A stretch of DNA of 64,000 nt from Diploscapter coronatus. Taxonomy: Eukaryota; Nematoda; Chromadorea; Rhabditida; Rhabditidae. This document shows positions 48,847 to 63,881 of this stretch, in pieces. The stretch covers positions 10,935,201 to 10,999,200 of the forward strand of contig OZ038422.1 of assembly GCA_964036155.1 (NCBI GenBank). Reading direction: 5' to 3'. A program made the translations under genes and the position numbers. Under the pieces are notes generated by a model. The model was not told the DNA's origin, did no database searches, and saw nothing but the letters and a program-made list of their open reading frames with translations. Position 1 is the first letter of the stretch; each line of letters begins with the position of its first letter.

Positions 48847-51800
48847 ATGCCAATCCAGCTCCACAGCAACATTCTTTCGGCCCTCCTAGTACTTCTCCTA
48901 GGCATTACGGTAGGCGACAATAGCATTTTGGGCATTTACTATTTGGTAGGAATTTTTGGTAAATGGAACTTTTGTACCATTTTGACCCTATTGTAGTTTT
49001 TACTAGGTGCATAAAAGTAGTACATGCCATATAGGGCATAGGAATAAGGTTAGATGGGGCAATTTTGATATAAAATGATGAGGATAGAGAGTAGATTATT
49101 TTGGCAAAAAAACCGCTCTACCTGACCCTATGCCTATGCCCCATATGGCATGTACTACTTTTACGCACCTGGTAAAAATTACAAACTGGTAATGGTAAAC
49201 TTATGGTAAAAACTGCAATAGACCCCATTTTGCTCATTAAGATTTTCTCCACATTTTGATATAATAAACATTTGATAGGAAGCCATTATATTGAGACTAA
49301 AAATTAGGTTGAATTGAAGAAATTTTCGTCCTACGCGCGTAGATACCATGATGTATGACCCATACAATCCTACGTGTTCCAAATTATGCATTTATGCATA
49401 CGAGGCTATTTATTTTCTGAATCACCAATATTTTTTCATTAACATCCTTTTCGCTAGCATATTTAAGGGTGTAGGACACTTATGTCATTATTTTGCATAG
49501 CGTGTAACAAGCAGATTATCTTGAAAAATGCGGCAACTAGTAACTCATTATGCACACGTGTAATAGTGACCCGGAAGCTTGACATAAGATGCTAGAGTTT
49601 AGCATCATCATCTCAAAACATCCCTTAGTTTAGCTTTTAGATATCTAAATCCTAGGAATAAGATCAGTAACTTATTATTCATTAGCATAAATGGTAGTTT
49701 CATTCAGAGCGACATATTTTTACTTTCACATACAGCGAAATGAAATTTTCATCAGTTCGCATTAAGCGGATCGAAATTACATATATAAAATTCGTCTGAA
49801 AACGGGTACTTTACGATTTAAAGAAGTACGTAAAATATCGATGATGTTTTGATGATTAAGAATTCATGTTAAACCGAAATCCTCCCACCCTTTCAAAGCG
49901 TAGTGTGGTTCATTTTTTGAATGATGTAACTTAGTTGGGGTTGTGCGTAAATTTCTATTTTCGTCTGAAAAATTTTCGTGGTTTCGCAGAGTTTTAGCCA
50001 TCCGAAAAAACACGTTGACAAGCCGAAATTAGGCATACCCCATTAAATTTCGGTGCAAACCTGGGTCCTAATCTTTTTTTTCGAGGACCGCCGACAAAAC
50101 ACGACCATTTTCGAGTAATTCGATCGGGGTTTTCTAAGGCTAGAGTTGGAAAATAATTATCCCTTCGTGCCTAACTTGGAGCAATGATGAGAGATGTTGC
50201 ATTCGGTTAGAGCATTTCATTTGGTTCGGCAAGTAATCGAGCACAACTCGCCAAGGAAAGACATGTCATTGTCACGTTTTATTCCGCGGAATAGGGTTTA
50301 ATGAGTTAAAAGTTTATAGACGGGAATTTTAGTGCTGCTATATTTTATGGTTACATTTTGCAATTCTAGCAATCATATCTAGGTCAAGGAAAACCATGAC
50401 TTGTGAGTTCTTGACTAGATAGAAAAGAATAAACCCAGATTTTTGGACCAGTATGATTTTTAAGTCATAAATCATGAGTCTTCTACGCCCCCAGAAACCA
50501 CATGACAAACTTGAAAACAAAAGTTTTAAGACCCAAAGTTTTGAGGAGTTCGACTTAGCCCGCGTGATGACATGACTTATCAACTCGAACATGCAAAATG
50601 CACTCCCTGGAGAATTTCATTTAGAAATTTTAAGCAAACGGCGAACTGCTGTATTTTTTGTTTGAAGTTTAGATCCTAGACTTTTTCGGTTAATACGTTT
50701 CACATGGCACTAGATAATTCGATAGACATTTTGTTGGCTGTTGCAAAGGCTTTAGAAAATCACATAGCATCATGGAAGTATTTCCGCGTTTTTTAAAGTT
50801 CATGTAATCTGACGGCTAAATGTTAAATTCTTAGAAAATCAGACTAAATTTTTCATCTGACGGTAAATTTCAAGCATTCTATTTAATTTGCACTTTCTTT
50901 ATAGGATGAATGAACTAACCTAAGGCCGGATTTGACGGCTGAATGTCCAAAAAAAATTCGCACCGCGCACCCGAAATCCTTCAGACCTGTCAACTAATTT
51001 GCAATGCATTTGGCGCGTGAAGCGATCATTATAGAAAGCGTATTCAAAACAACATAAAATCGTTTTGACACCGAATGATTTAGGGGCAGACTAAGCCATG
51101 TCATGGGTAGTTTTGATAGCACTTTTGGATTCCAAAATACCCCTCGACACCAAAAGCTTTAGTATATCTTAGAAATGGCATCAAAATGATCTGATTAAAC
51201 ATATTTTCATCAGTTTTGGACGATATGTCACTCCAAGGATTGAATAATCAAATATACCCAAAATAGTTCCATTTAGCAAGTCTTCCAAACCTCTGGAGCA
51301 GCCAAAGGAATGCCTAAATGACGTGCTTCATTTCATCGGCATGCCCAAATTTGCGCATTCGCGCAGCAATAATTCCTCCCTAACGTCAATTCGTTTGTTC
51401 TCACAAGTTCCCAGCAAAACGCCGGGGAGGTTTAGGACTAATCTCTAATAATTTGTAACCCCCGACTTTTTTCGTGTTTTACATTTTTCACCCGAGACTT
51501 ACCTACCACTAATCTATGCTTCTCGTTCATTAATCATTTTGCGCATCGCTGAAGATTCGGCAAACAATAATTTACCTTTGAAATAATTCCCAATACCTAG
51601 TATAAAGTATGGAACATGAAGAATGGCTAGGTTACTAGATCTATGCACAAAGTCTGTTGTGGTATCTAAAATATTGGAACATGAAATGCAAGGGGCTGAA
51701 TAATTCATGAAAGCGAAATCTCGGGGAATGAAATTGAAATTGAATTTTTTAAGCGAAACCTAGTAATGTGTATATTTCTGGATTTGAATAGACACCCACA

Positions 51801-54546
51801 ATTTATGCTTTAAAAGGAAGGGCATGATGAAATTCCGTATCGTTGATTGGAGAGAAAGTCGATACTCATTTCGCAATTGGAAATCGAATTTGTAGCGAAT
51901 TGTGAGTCGCGTGAAAGAGAAACGAGACGAATAACGTAATTTTTTAATATCGACGTTCGCTCCAATAAATAACATGACATAAACTATAGACACGAGGGAA
52001 CAGAAATAGTCGGAGAGAATACTTTGTTCAATTTTTAAGAAGAGACAATTCATGTCTTGAGAATAGACTTACTTCAATATTGGCAAAAAGTATCTATTCG
52101 TAAAAAGAAAGTACTCAAGTTGTATTAAATTGTCGCTTGACGGAAGTATACAAGACTTGCCTTTAACTTCAAGAGCAAAATAGTTTGGGAGGAAAATGTT
52201 CTCACAAGGGAAGTGCACAGATAGGAAATCGCAAATCTTGGCGAAAATTTCAAAATAGGGGTTTTCAATGATGGGGATCACGATGATAATATCAAAATCG
52301 GCGAAATAGCAACCTGGAAGCAGGACATTCGCAGCCATTTTTCACTCGTATTTTGTGCAAAAAATGAGCAAACCTGCTTGTCAACCATTTAAGCCAATTT
52401 TGCGAATACGTTGATATAAGTGAAGAATTGGTGATTTTCACCGATTTCTCGACTCCAGGTTCCTATTCTGCCGATTTTGATGTTATTATTGTAATTCCCG
52501 TCATCGAAAATGCCTATTTGGAAAACTTAGCTAAGATCTACGAGTTCCTATTTGTGCACTTCCTTTGTCAGTTTGATTATGTGATATTTAGGTATCGGTC
52601 CTTTGCATGCCCCTCACATCGAATGAACAAGCAGCGCCAAGCAACGAAATCCGACGGACACAAATGAAACGAGCATTCGATAGTATAGTAAGTACTTTAA
52701 ACATCTCAATTTTCAACTAATTTGGTACATTTTATTAGGTTCTTAGGTTATTTGAACTCGTATCATTAGGAAAAATGATATATTTTCGTTGTTTTTCCCA
52801 AGATTTCGAAACATGGCTTAGGAAGTAATTTTTCGGACTGATATTTACTTTTTTACGCGACATACGCAAAATGTGACTAACTAATCCGTACGGGTGCGGT
52901 GCTCTTCAAAACAATTATTTATTGCGAATGATGTAATGTGAGAGGGAAAAAGTCGAAGCTCGACTTTCCTTGTTTTGATTCGAATTTGGAAATGGCCTGA
53001 GTCTATTATAAAGTATGCTAAATCAGAGCTGGCTGGAATATTTTAGATTTAACCACAAACTGCCTCTATTAGTCAAGGAAATCATTATTCGGCTGGTCGT
53101 TTCTTGAACTTTTGAGCGAAAGTAAAAATATTCATTTCTCGTGCGCGCCGCACTGAGTAGGATAACTTAATAATTAGCCAAATAAGCAAGGATTTTTGGG
53201 ACACGGATTTTTTGAAGTTCACAAGCCTAAATTAAGGAAACTAAAAATTTAGACCTGTACATATAACGTCATTTTTGGTCATATTATGATTACACCCCAG
53301 AGAAAAGTGACATGGCTATGTTTAGCCCTCAAAATGGGAATCCGAATTTCATACGATATAAAACTCAGTTAAAGGGGTGATTTTGGCATTATTTAGTACT
53401 CTGAAGAACGACAATGTTGTGGGTGAAACCTCAGGGGACCTGATGATTTGTACCAAATGTGCTCTCTTGAAATCCCTATCAACATTTAAAGATGGAATCA
53501 TGTCTCGTCTTGTTTCAGAGTGACGACGCCTTTAGTCCATTCGATAAACGAGCATTTGATAGTTCTCTGGTAAGAGTTTAAGAAAATCTAGAGAAAAAAT
53601 CTTCGTTTGAAAATATCTGGCATTGAGAATGAGATATGCTTTCAGGTTCAGGGAGTTTTTATCTTACTAATAAATTCTTAAGCAAATTTCACGAACTTTA
53701 AAAGTACTCTAAATTTTTTCCATGTATTTTTGGTAGAGTATTGGCATTTTCTTCCTGAATACGTCTAATGAAAATTCAATAGATCCAACATCCATTAAGA
53801 CTAAAACAATAAAAAATCCTTTATTCAAGCAACGTCCAGATCAGATAAAATTTATTCGTCTTTCATTTCAGAGCGATAGTTTCACCGCATTCAATAAAAG
53901 GGCTTTTGACTCATTAGTAAGTCTGGTTCTTCTTTCTTTCTTTCTAAAATCTAATTAAAATTACGTGATTGTTGCCCACACATTTTATCGAAGAATCGAT
54001 CAGATAAGCCTTAAAATGCCGAGTAATTAGAAAATTCAACAACAGACATGTTTTCCGCGATATTTTTCTCGAGGAAGTTATTTTTATTCGCGACTTGCAA
54101 AATTACGTGAGATTGGATTGCTACACGGTCGGAGGATGAATTCCCCGTCCGGGTTTAAGTCTGAGGGGTCTTAAACGGAGTTTCACCGCTCAAAACCCCC
54201 CCCCCCCAGGAACTAACCACCGCCCCCCTCGTGCCCGGACTCGGTGTGCTTCAATTAAATTCCACGGCGTGGATTTAAAGTCTGACTGCTGCAACACTGG
54301 CATTTTAGCGTCATTTTATGCGGGATACTAAAATTTGCAAAAATAGACGTAAATTGCGCTGAATCGCAACAATTACGTAGTTTTAAAAAGAAGTTTCTGG
54401 AAGTTGAAAAGTGTAAAATGAGGAGGGAATTTTAGACGGGAGACGGATTCGGCGCGTTCCAGAAGCGCTCCGGAAAGGCCTACTTCGTCGTGCCCAAGAG
54501 GGCGTTCGACTCGTTTAGCAGTGACGGTTTCGGTGCCTTCAATTAA
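48847..54546 (+). CDS. nlp-15: Orcokinin-type neuropeptide precursor (NLP-15-like)
   Basis: Five exons (48847-48909, 52592-52687, 53519-53569, 53872-53916, 54436-54546), all phase 0, encode 121 residues. The signal peptide is MPIQLHSNILSALLVLLLGIT plus VSVLC. Four 14-residue orcokinin-like peptides follow, separated by Lys-Arg: AFDSISDDAFSPFD, AFDSSLSDSFTAFN, AFDSLTGDGFGAFQ and AFDSFSSDGFGAFN; a short SGKAYFVVP lies between the last two. The repeated AFDS start and GFGAF-type end match the C. elegans NLP-15 peptides. Secreted peptides act on GPCRs from neurosecretory cells. The first intron is 3.7 kb and contains two foldback repeats. The start follows the only good signal peptide. Confidence 0.92.
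48996..49180. repeat. Short inverted repeat in nlp-15 intron 1
   Basis: Arms of about 60 bp (48996-49053 and 49119-49180) share AAAAGTAGTACATGCCATAT and its complement. MITE-like, no flanking duplication recognised. The intron between 49200 and 52190 shows nothing else I can name. Confidence 0.7.
52192..52580. repeat. Foldback repeat in nlp-15 intron 1
   Basis: Left arm about 52192-52315 and right arm about 52456-52580 are inverted, diverged copies (right arm GCCGATTTTGATGTTATTAT, TCCTATTTGTGCACTTCCT). The loop includes CTCGTATTTTGTGCAAAAAA. A third copy of arm plus loop is in an elpc-1 intron at 60866-61135. Translating the arms gives similar peptides in opposite directions, a by-product of the repeat. 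Confidence 0.65.
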
Positions 54547-55504
54547 AAATCGATAAACACAGGGCGGAGTTTCGAAAGATCTGAGGTAAAATGATCAATT
54601 TCTTTTTTTCAAAAAATGGCGTTTTTCTAATTTTGTATTATTTTAGGTAGTGTGTGTGTGCGTGCTCAATTTTCATCACCATCGTTAAAAACTCATTTGG
54701 GGCACCAGGATGTCATCAAAATCTCCAAAAATTACATGGCAACGATATCACTTTGCATCCTTCCTCTAATTTTTCAAAAGTTTATCTTTTTTATCCAAAA
54801 AATTTAAAATTCCCCTCATCTTTCAGTCATTTTTCGCTAATTTTCACTAGTTTTTTTTTGTAATTGTTGTGCCAAAATAAAGGATGATTTTCTGTTATTT
54901 GTTGAAAAGTCGACCAAGATTAAAGTTTTTACAACTTAATAGAATATTTTTACCAGTTTTGGTGAAAGGTATCAAAGTTTTTACCATTTTTGATGGAAAA
55001 TTCAAAAACACTGATCACTTTTCTAGAGACCCTTCTCTTTTCATGCATTCTCCCTTTTATCTTTTCACCCTCCTCTTTTCTCATGTTGTCTCATTTCAGT
55101 GAATAAAGTGCGCTCCGCTGCTAAACGTCTATCACCTAGTGTTTCGGCCCAAAATCTTGCTATTTCTGTTAAAATTACGCTAATTATCGTTAATTATCCT
55201 AACTATCTCGTTATGATAATTAACCTAGTAATAATCTCGATATTTTAACATTTTTCGGTTTCATAAATTTGACTTTCTATGCCTTCTTTTCACGTTTTTC
55301 AAGTTTGACATTTTCCAAAATTATTTATCACTTTTTAGCATTTCTAATTCGGTTAATTATCCTCTAATTATGTTAATTCTACTTCAACTGTATCAAAGTT
55401 TTTCATCAAATATCTAATTTTCTTTATTTAAAATTTTTAAATAGTCGCATTTACCAAATGTTTAGGGTTACCTTTGATTTTCTTGGAATCAGTGGATCGC
55501 AATC
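54547..55504. other. Intergenic between nlp-15 and rps-15
   Basis: Includes CCAAAATAAAGG near 54874 and TGAATAAAGTG near 55100, possible poly(A) signals. AT-rich sequence upstream of rps-15 should carry its promoter. No gene seen. Confidence 0.45.
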
Positions 55505-56654
<1,150 letters not shown>

Positions 56655-57059
56655 AGGTCCGACCTGTCGGAGCAACCACCATCGGCGGATCAATTCCAGA
56701 TTCCCCTCATTTTTTGTTATTGATTTTTCCTTGATTGATTGACAAATAAAAGTTGTTTTTGTTTAGATTTTTTTTTTTAAAGTTTTTGGTGGAAATGGCT
56801 TGAATAACCAGAATGCTTTACCTTTTACTATTGTTTTAGTTAGATAAAGTAAAAAGAAATACACAATAATTCGTAAAATAAGTGGGAAGATGTGCAGATT
56901 AGAACCAAAATGCAAAGAAAATCCCTCGGTAAATTGGCGACTAATTTACTCCTCACCTAGCGTACTTCGTTTACGCGCTATTGGGTACTTGCTTATTTCA
57001 GCCATATTTTACTCGTTTTGACTAACAAATTGTTTTCCTGAAGAAATTATTTAAATTTC

Positions 57060-57066
57060 ATTTTAG
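57060..57066 (+). promoter_or_regulatory. Likely trans-splice acceptor for elpc-1
   Basis: CATTTTAG followed by AAAGAACGGG, 20 bp before the elpc-1 ATG. An earlier ATG at 57079 is in another frame and does not fit the family start. Confidence 0.5.
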
Positions 57067-57085
57067 AAAGAACGGGTTATGAAAG

Positions 57086-60000
57086 ATGAAGAACCTGGTG
57101 GTAGCGCACGCGGTAGCCGTCGCGATAAAGGAGGATGAAGATTTGGGGAATGAGTCGGGACTTCAAAAAATCGTTTCCGATCCCATCACTGGCCTGGTTT
57201 ACGCTGCCTCGAACTCGAAACTCTACGCCGTTGACGTCAAGGAAAAGAAAGTGGGTTTTTTTATGTGACATTTTTGTTTAGAAAATATGCCAACTTGGAT
57301 TTTTTGAAGAATGACAATTTTCTAATTTCTTTCTTAATTTTAAACATTCAGGCCCAATGGTCCCTGAAATTCGGCGTAGACGAGCTTCAAAATCAGCCTC
57401 GACTGATTTCTTTGGACATTCTGCTGGACACCGCTGAGTTGTGCTGCACTTTCGATTCGGGGCAGATTTTGACGATCAATCCGGATTTAAAAGAGGTATT
57501 TTTTATTTCGAAATTAAATTTGGTCCATTCTTTAGAAAAAAATTTCTTTATTTTTAAAAGAATTTTTTAGATCTCCCCCGCCACATCGATTTCTTGCTCG
57601 TGTAGCGCAGCGGCTTGGAGTCCCGACCAGAATGTGCTAATTTTGGTGGACGAAGAGTTCGTGCGCTTCTTCAGTCGCGATTTCGATCCCTTCAATGAAT
57701 TGTAGGTTTTGCCACAAGTCGAAAGATTCAAAACCATATTTATTTGTTCTTATTAACTTTAAAAAAAAGAAAGTATTTTCAGCGCACTAAAAAACGACTC
57801 CAAAGGTGCGGACGAGTTGGCGGCGGTTTCTGCCGGCTGGGGCTCTGCCGATACACAGTTCCAAGGAAGTGTGGGAAAGGTGCAGTTTTTTACGATGATT
57901 ATTATTAGTTATTTATTTGGATGTATTTCAGGCCGCTCGAGAAAAGAAACTCGTCAAAACTTGCAAGGCTTTTGGTGATGATTCTCGGGTATGCTATGCA
58001 TAAAACATTTATTAATTTTACCGTTTAAAAATGAGGAGTTTAAATTTGTTCGAACTAAAAAATGAATTTAATCCCAGAAAGCCTACATCAAATGGAAAGC
58101 AGACGGCGAAATGGTACTGGTTTCCTATTTCGTGAAGGATCTGAATGAAAGGAGGATCGGACTTTTCGATAAGGACGGCAATTTGAGGTTTTATTTTTTT
58201 TCTAATTTGATTTTTTAATCTTATTTTTCAGATCGAGAATTTCTCATACCATCTCTTTGGAAGAGGCTATTTCCATCAGACCGATCGGGAATTACATCGC
58301 AACGACGGCTAAGAATGAAGGTTTTCTTGATTTTAATTTTTTAAACAGTTTTCTTTTCAGACGGCTCTCGAGAATTCGTGTTCTTCGAGCGAAATGGCGA
58401 GTTGCGGCATAAAGTAAGGATTCTTTTTTTTTTGTATTTTTGGAAAAAGAAACTTCCAGTTCCCGTTCGAAAAGTTCAACAACGCCTCGAAAATCGTCGA
58501 TTTGAGTTGGGACGCCGGAGCGAAATGTCTAGCGGTTCAGGTCAGGAAGGATGAATTTGATCAAGGTTAATTTTTAATTTTTTCGCGAAAAAAGTAAATT
58601 TCTATCATTTTTAAGTTTTTTTTTGTGAAAATAAAACAAGATTATTGTAATTTTCAAAATATGCAAATTTCAGTGCAAATTTGGACGGTGTCGAACTACC
58701 AATGGAACCTGAAATGGGCATATCAATCCGCGACAAAGTTCGCCTTTTCCTGGCATCCTGAAAAGGTCAACATTTTTCCTGGCTTTTTTTATTTTTTTAA
58801 TTTTGGATTTTTCAGGCCGATTGTCTTTATCTCTTCGACAGAAATGGTATTTTCCAAATTCTCTTCGCCCACAGATATTCGACGTGCGCTTCGGATGCCT
58901 TCGTGGTTAGAACTGGTAATTTTCGAATTCTTCCTTCAAGTTTTGAAGACTGAAATTTTCAGATAAAATTTGCCTGACCGACTTTTCGAAGACCGTCATC
59001 CCGCCTCCGATGTCCAATTACGAGTTGGAACTAGGAAGACCTGTCCACAACATGACGTACAATGGACGTGATTTGGCAGTATACGATTCTGGCATCCATT
59101 ATCAGATTTGTAAGAATATTTATCGTTCTTTTATTTTGCCTCTAAACATCTTGTTCAGGGACCAAATCTTCGAAAGGCGTTTTTGAAAAACAACCTAAAG
59201 AAGAAACCAACGACCCTGAAGTCGAGCGATTGGAGCAGAATTTGATCACTCACTTCTGCTGGGCCAACGACCACGCCTTCTACTGCGTTTCGATGAGAAA
59301 AAGTGGTGGCTCCGAAGCGTGTCAGTCCGTCTGTTTGGTCGACCTGAATAAGGAAATGCCAGAACAGTAGGAATTCAAAATTTTCCTTCAATTTGAAAAG
59401 AAAAAAATAGGACAAGACCTTTCCATGTCACGAATTAAAAAATTCTCCTTGATAGACTACATTTTTCAGCTCATTTGTTGGAATTTTTTATTGCAATAAT
59501 ATCTTTTTCTTGTTTTCCTCTATTTTGGAAGAATTATAACATTTTTAAAACCCGAATTCCAGCATTCACAAAGAAGTCGAAGCCCCAATTGCCTGGATCG
59601 GTTCAGTCTCTGGAAAATGCACTTTTCTGACGATCGACGGAGAAATGCAGAATGAAGACGGACAAGTCCTGCTGAAACTCAATCCGAGTGAAGGATATGA
59701 GGTCAAATACTTTAAAAATCAGGTTAGAAATTTTTCAAATTCTTTATTTTTCCTATTTCTTTCCACATTTGTGAAAAATTGTATTTTCTTCGCCTTTAAT
59801 GTAATTCTCTTTCATATTTTGGCCGGTTTTGAAAAAATGCAAATTTTCAGGAAAACATTACCTTTGTAATTCTATCGTCTTCAAATGCTCTGACGATGGA
59901 TGGCAAATTGATCTCCGAAGCGGTGACGTCGTTCATTCTTCACGACGATCTGGTATGCTACACCACGTTCCAGAACAGGCTGCACATCGTAGACATGAAA

Positions 60001-63000
60001 AACGGCAAAAACATGATGGAACGTAAGGAATTGTTCTTCACTTTTTAGGCCTCATGTAAATCTTATAAGATTTCTTCAAAATAACTTCTTTATAAAGTCC
60101 CCTACTTTCGTAGATTTGAAAAGAAAAACCCTGTGAATTTCTTATTTGGGTAATTTTCAGCCAGGAATCTCGAAACTGGCGCACTGTTAGTGGCCGGAGC
60201 CGGCTCTCAGTTGATCCTTCAAATGCCCAGGGGCAATTTGGAAACGATTCATCCTAGAATGTAAGGATAAAAATTGATCATTTTACAGATTTTGATTTTT
60301 CTCTAATATCTTTGATCTCGTTTCAGTCTGGTCATTCGGCCCATTAGAAAACTGCTCGAAGAGAAGAAATACGAAGAGGCGATGAAGATGTTGAAGAAGC
60401 ACAGGATCGACATGAATTTGCTATGCGATTTTCAGCCGGAGGTGAGATTTTTGCCTCTTTTCAAAAGGTGTGATCTCTTTTCAGATTTTCATGACCGACA
60501 TTCCAATTTTGGTGCAGAATTGCTCAGATCCGGAACTTCTGAATCTCTTCATCACTTCGATGAGTCCGACTCGCAGCGAGTGGTGCGAGGGTCCGGTGGT
60601 AGAAGATAAGGTGATTTTAAAATATATTTTTAAAATGTATTTTAATTTTTTAAAAATAATTTTCAGATCAACAAAATCTGCGTGGAAATAGCGAAGGAGG
60701 TGGAGAAATTGGAAAAGAGCCAACTTCACAGAATGTTGACTTCTCTGCTGACGGCCCTGCTCAAACAAGCGCCCATCAAAATCAACGAAGCTCTGATGGT
60801 CGTGAAACGGGAGATTGCAGGACTAGAAGAGCCTGAAAGGACTAAATACTGCAGGTAACATATTCACAAAGGGACCTGGAAGCAGGGAATTGGCAAAAAT
60901 CCTCTTTTCTTCACTTTTATTGGCGAATTGACAAATTTACATGCATTTTGGCAAGCGAATTTGTTTATCTATCACACAAAATACGAGTAAAAGACAGCTA
61001 AAATCTCCTAAGTCCAGGTTCCTGTTCAGCACTTTTTGACTTCACCATTGTAATCAGCGTCATCGGGAATCTCTATTTTGAAATTTTCACCAAGGTCTAT
61101 GAGTTCTTATGTTGACAGCTTCCTTGTAAAATTTACTTCGCATTAGAAATGGTGAAGGCTATAAAAAATTAACATGCAAGCTGAATCGATTATAAATTTG
61201 AAAAGACAGTTGAGTTTTTTCAGGCAATGGCTTCACTACGTGAGTTTCTTCGTGCCCGAGGAAGCCCTCTACAATGCAGCCCTCTCCACATACGATTTGG
61301 TACTGGCGGTTCAGGTTAGATTTCTTTTAGAAATTCTGAAAAAAGTGCACTTTTCAGGTAGCCGAAGTCTCGAACAGAGATCCGAAAGAGTATCTGCCGA
61401 TTCTGAATGAAATTCAGCAGGTATAAGAATTTGCGGAAAGGAGTTGATAAAAATAAGATATTCCATGGTTTTTTTTCAAATGAAAAATTAGAAGGACTAG
61501 ATTATAGAAAATTGTAAAAAATATAGAAAGATAATTTTTTAGATAAAAAAATGCCGATTTTCAGATTCAAGATGAAAACTACCGCTGCTACAAAATCGAC
61601 ATGTTGCGAGAGGATTACGGCTCTGCACTCGGGAACATTTCAAAAGTCGATGAGAAATTCGAGGAAGCCATTTCCCTGATCAGCGAGAAAAAGCTCTACG
61701 CCAACGCTCTGATGGAATACAGGGAAAGCGAGAAGTTCTATGAGGTATTTGTAAATTTCAATTGATTTTTAAATTTTATCTTCTCCTTAATTTGTTATTC
61801 TTTTCAGAAAGTCTGCTCCATCGTGGCGCAAGCCTATGAAAAATCCACCAACTATCAGGAAGCCGGAATTCTGTTCGAAAAATCGGGAGAAGTGGAGAAG
61901 GTATTTTATCCCAATTTGATTATTTTTCTTAGATTTTAAAATTTAAACTTTAAGGCAATTTCCTGCTTTGAAAAATCAACCGATTTGACTTCGTTGGTTT
62001 GGCTTTTGAAACGTGAAAACGTGGAGGAGGGAAAGTCGGCTGAGATAATCAAGAAACTCTCAGAGAAGCTGAAAAGTCAGGAGAAATGGAAGCAAGTGGT
62101 CGAAGGAAATGAGGTTCAGAATCAGGCCAGGGAAACGGTAATTTTTCAATTTATCTTCATTTTTGAGAATTTGAAAGAAAACATATTCAATAATAAGATC
62201 CCTTTTTGAAAATATAGATTTTTCTTTAAAATGAGGTTTTCTAGTAAAAGAATCGATTTTCATCGAGGGTGGGTAGAATTTAAGATTGTTTAATGTGCTC
62301 ACCTAAAAATTTTCAGAACGTGCCTCCAACCTGCCTACCCACGTTAAATGTCTACATCAAAGCGGGTCAATGGAGAAAACTCGGCCAACAATTCAGAACG
62401 ATGAGCCAAAAAGAGGCGGTCAAAAGTCCAGGTTTGATTATCTTCTTGAAATTATTACTGACAAAGATTTCAGCGTCTTCGATCTTCCATGGAGCCCTGA
62501 TCCAACAAGCAAATGGACTGATTGAGGAAGTTTCAAGGAGAAAGGAGGAAATCAAAAGGTTGGAATTTTAACTTTATTTTTCAGAAAATACAAATTGCTT
62601 TTAAGAACCTCATTTTTTCAGACTTGCCGCTAGACTCGAAATCCTGAGAGCTAATAAAGAGCAGAGATTGAGGAATCTGAATGAAGGCATAGAGGATGAA
62701 GGAGACTTCGAGGTGAACATTTGAAAATACAAGTCCCGCCCCTATTTTGTCAGAATATTCGAATTTTCAGAATTCGGATGCATTTTCTGATGCGAGCACA
62801 GTGTCGAATGCGAGCAGAGGTACGGGAAGGAGTAGGTCCAGTAGAGCGAGCACTACGGCGACTATGAGAAAAAGGAAACAGGTAGGAATAAAAACAACTG
62901 AAATCGTTAAAATTAAAAGGAAGTCGTCCGTGATTTTAAAAATTCTTTCTGACTTTTAAATTGTAGTTTGATTTTGCTCTATTTCAGATTGAAAAGAAGA

Positions 63001-63648
63001 AACAGTCCCTGAAAGAAGGCGGTCAATACGAGGACTCGGCGATTTTGCTCGCTTTGAAAGGGCATTGCGAGTGGATTAATGGGCAGTTTGGTGAGAAATT
63101 TTTATGAATTAAAAAAATTTATTTTTAATTTTATCGTTTTCCACGTTCTTAATTTTCAGGCGAAGTCTCTCAGTTCCTCTATTGCCTGGTGCGATTCGAT
63201 GGTTACGAGCTGGCCGCAAAACTGCAAAATTCGTTCGATGATTTGATCAAAACGGCGAACTTCTGGACTCCACATGCTTGGCCTCACAGAATCCATCCGA
63301 GACATTTGCCCGGACCCATTCAGACTTTGGTGGGATTTTTAAAATTACTTTTTGAAAGAAAAACTACATAATTAAAAATGGAGATTTTTTCGCAAATATC
63401 CTTTTCCAACAAGTAATTGTTTTATTTGAAGAATATACTGATTTTTAAAAATTGAATTTTGTTCAGTATCTCAACAAAGATGATATCTTCGAATACCCAG
63501 AAGGAGGAGGCATGCCCCAATTTTTGGTCCTCGGTAAGTCAAAAATAACGTTTTCGAAGCTCAAAAATACATTTCAGAACCCGAAATGATCCCGCCGGCG
63601 ATAACGAGTGATGTCAATTGGAAATTCCATATGCTAGAGGGAATATGA
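57086..63648 (+). CDS. elpc-1: Elongator complex protein 1 (ELP1/IKAP)
   Basis: About 32 small exons give roughly 1,260 residues (human ELP1 has 1,332). The first ~650 residues form WD40-type propellers: MKNLVVAHAVAVAI start, AAAWSPDQNVLILVDE, AGWGSADTQFQGSVGK (matching human GWGRKETQFHGS), RPIGNYIATTAK and WTVSNYQWNLKWAYQS. The rest is a TPR-like helical solenoid: RKLLEEKKYEEAMKMLKKHR, QWLHYVSFFVPEEALYNAAL and YRESEKFYEKVCSIVAQAYE. A serine/basic region (GTGRSRSSRASTTATMRKRK) corresponds to the tRNA-binding basic stretch near the C-terminus. It scaffolds Elongator, which makes wobble-uridine cm5/mcm5 modifications. The stop is at 63646-63648. One intron (60856-61223) holds a dispersed repeat. 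Confidence 0.95.
60866..61135 (+). repeat. Dispersed repeat copy in an elpc-1 intron
   Basis: ACCTGGAAGCAGGGA ... CACACAAAATACGAGT ... TCCAGGTTCCTGTTC followed by an arm similar to 52456-52580 (TCATCGGGAATCTCTATTTT, CAAGGTCTATGAGTTC). It is the same family as the foldback repeat in nlp-15. Confidence 0.6.
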
Positions 63649-63881
63649 ATTTGTTTTTTTCTTGTAAAATCCAGTTTTTGGATTTTTACAAATTGTTGGA
63701 TCTCTTCTCGTTGTTTTTATTGATTGGTTTGTTGATTTTGAAAATTTATCAATCATTGTTGATTTTGAAATGAATTTATTGATTTTTTTTATTTTGAAGA
63801 TATGGATTACTCGGTTTTAGACCGTGAATATTTTAAATTTTCGAATTTTTTAAATTTTGGGCTAATTTTAGAAAATTGAAA
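63649..63881. other. Short spacer after elpc-1
   Basis: AT-rich spacer of 233 bp with a TTTTAG acceptor-like site 11 bp before the next ATG. The size would suit an operon junction, but no clear poly(A) signal stands out. Confidence 0.4.

Noticed and set aside
52069..52667. Two open frames with similar peptides on opposite strands
   Set aside because: They arise from the arms of an inverted repeat inside an nlp-15 intron.
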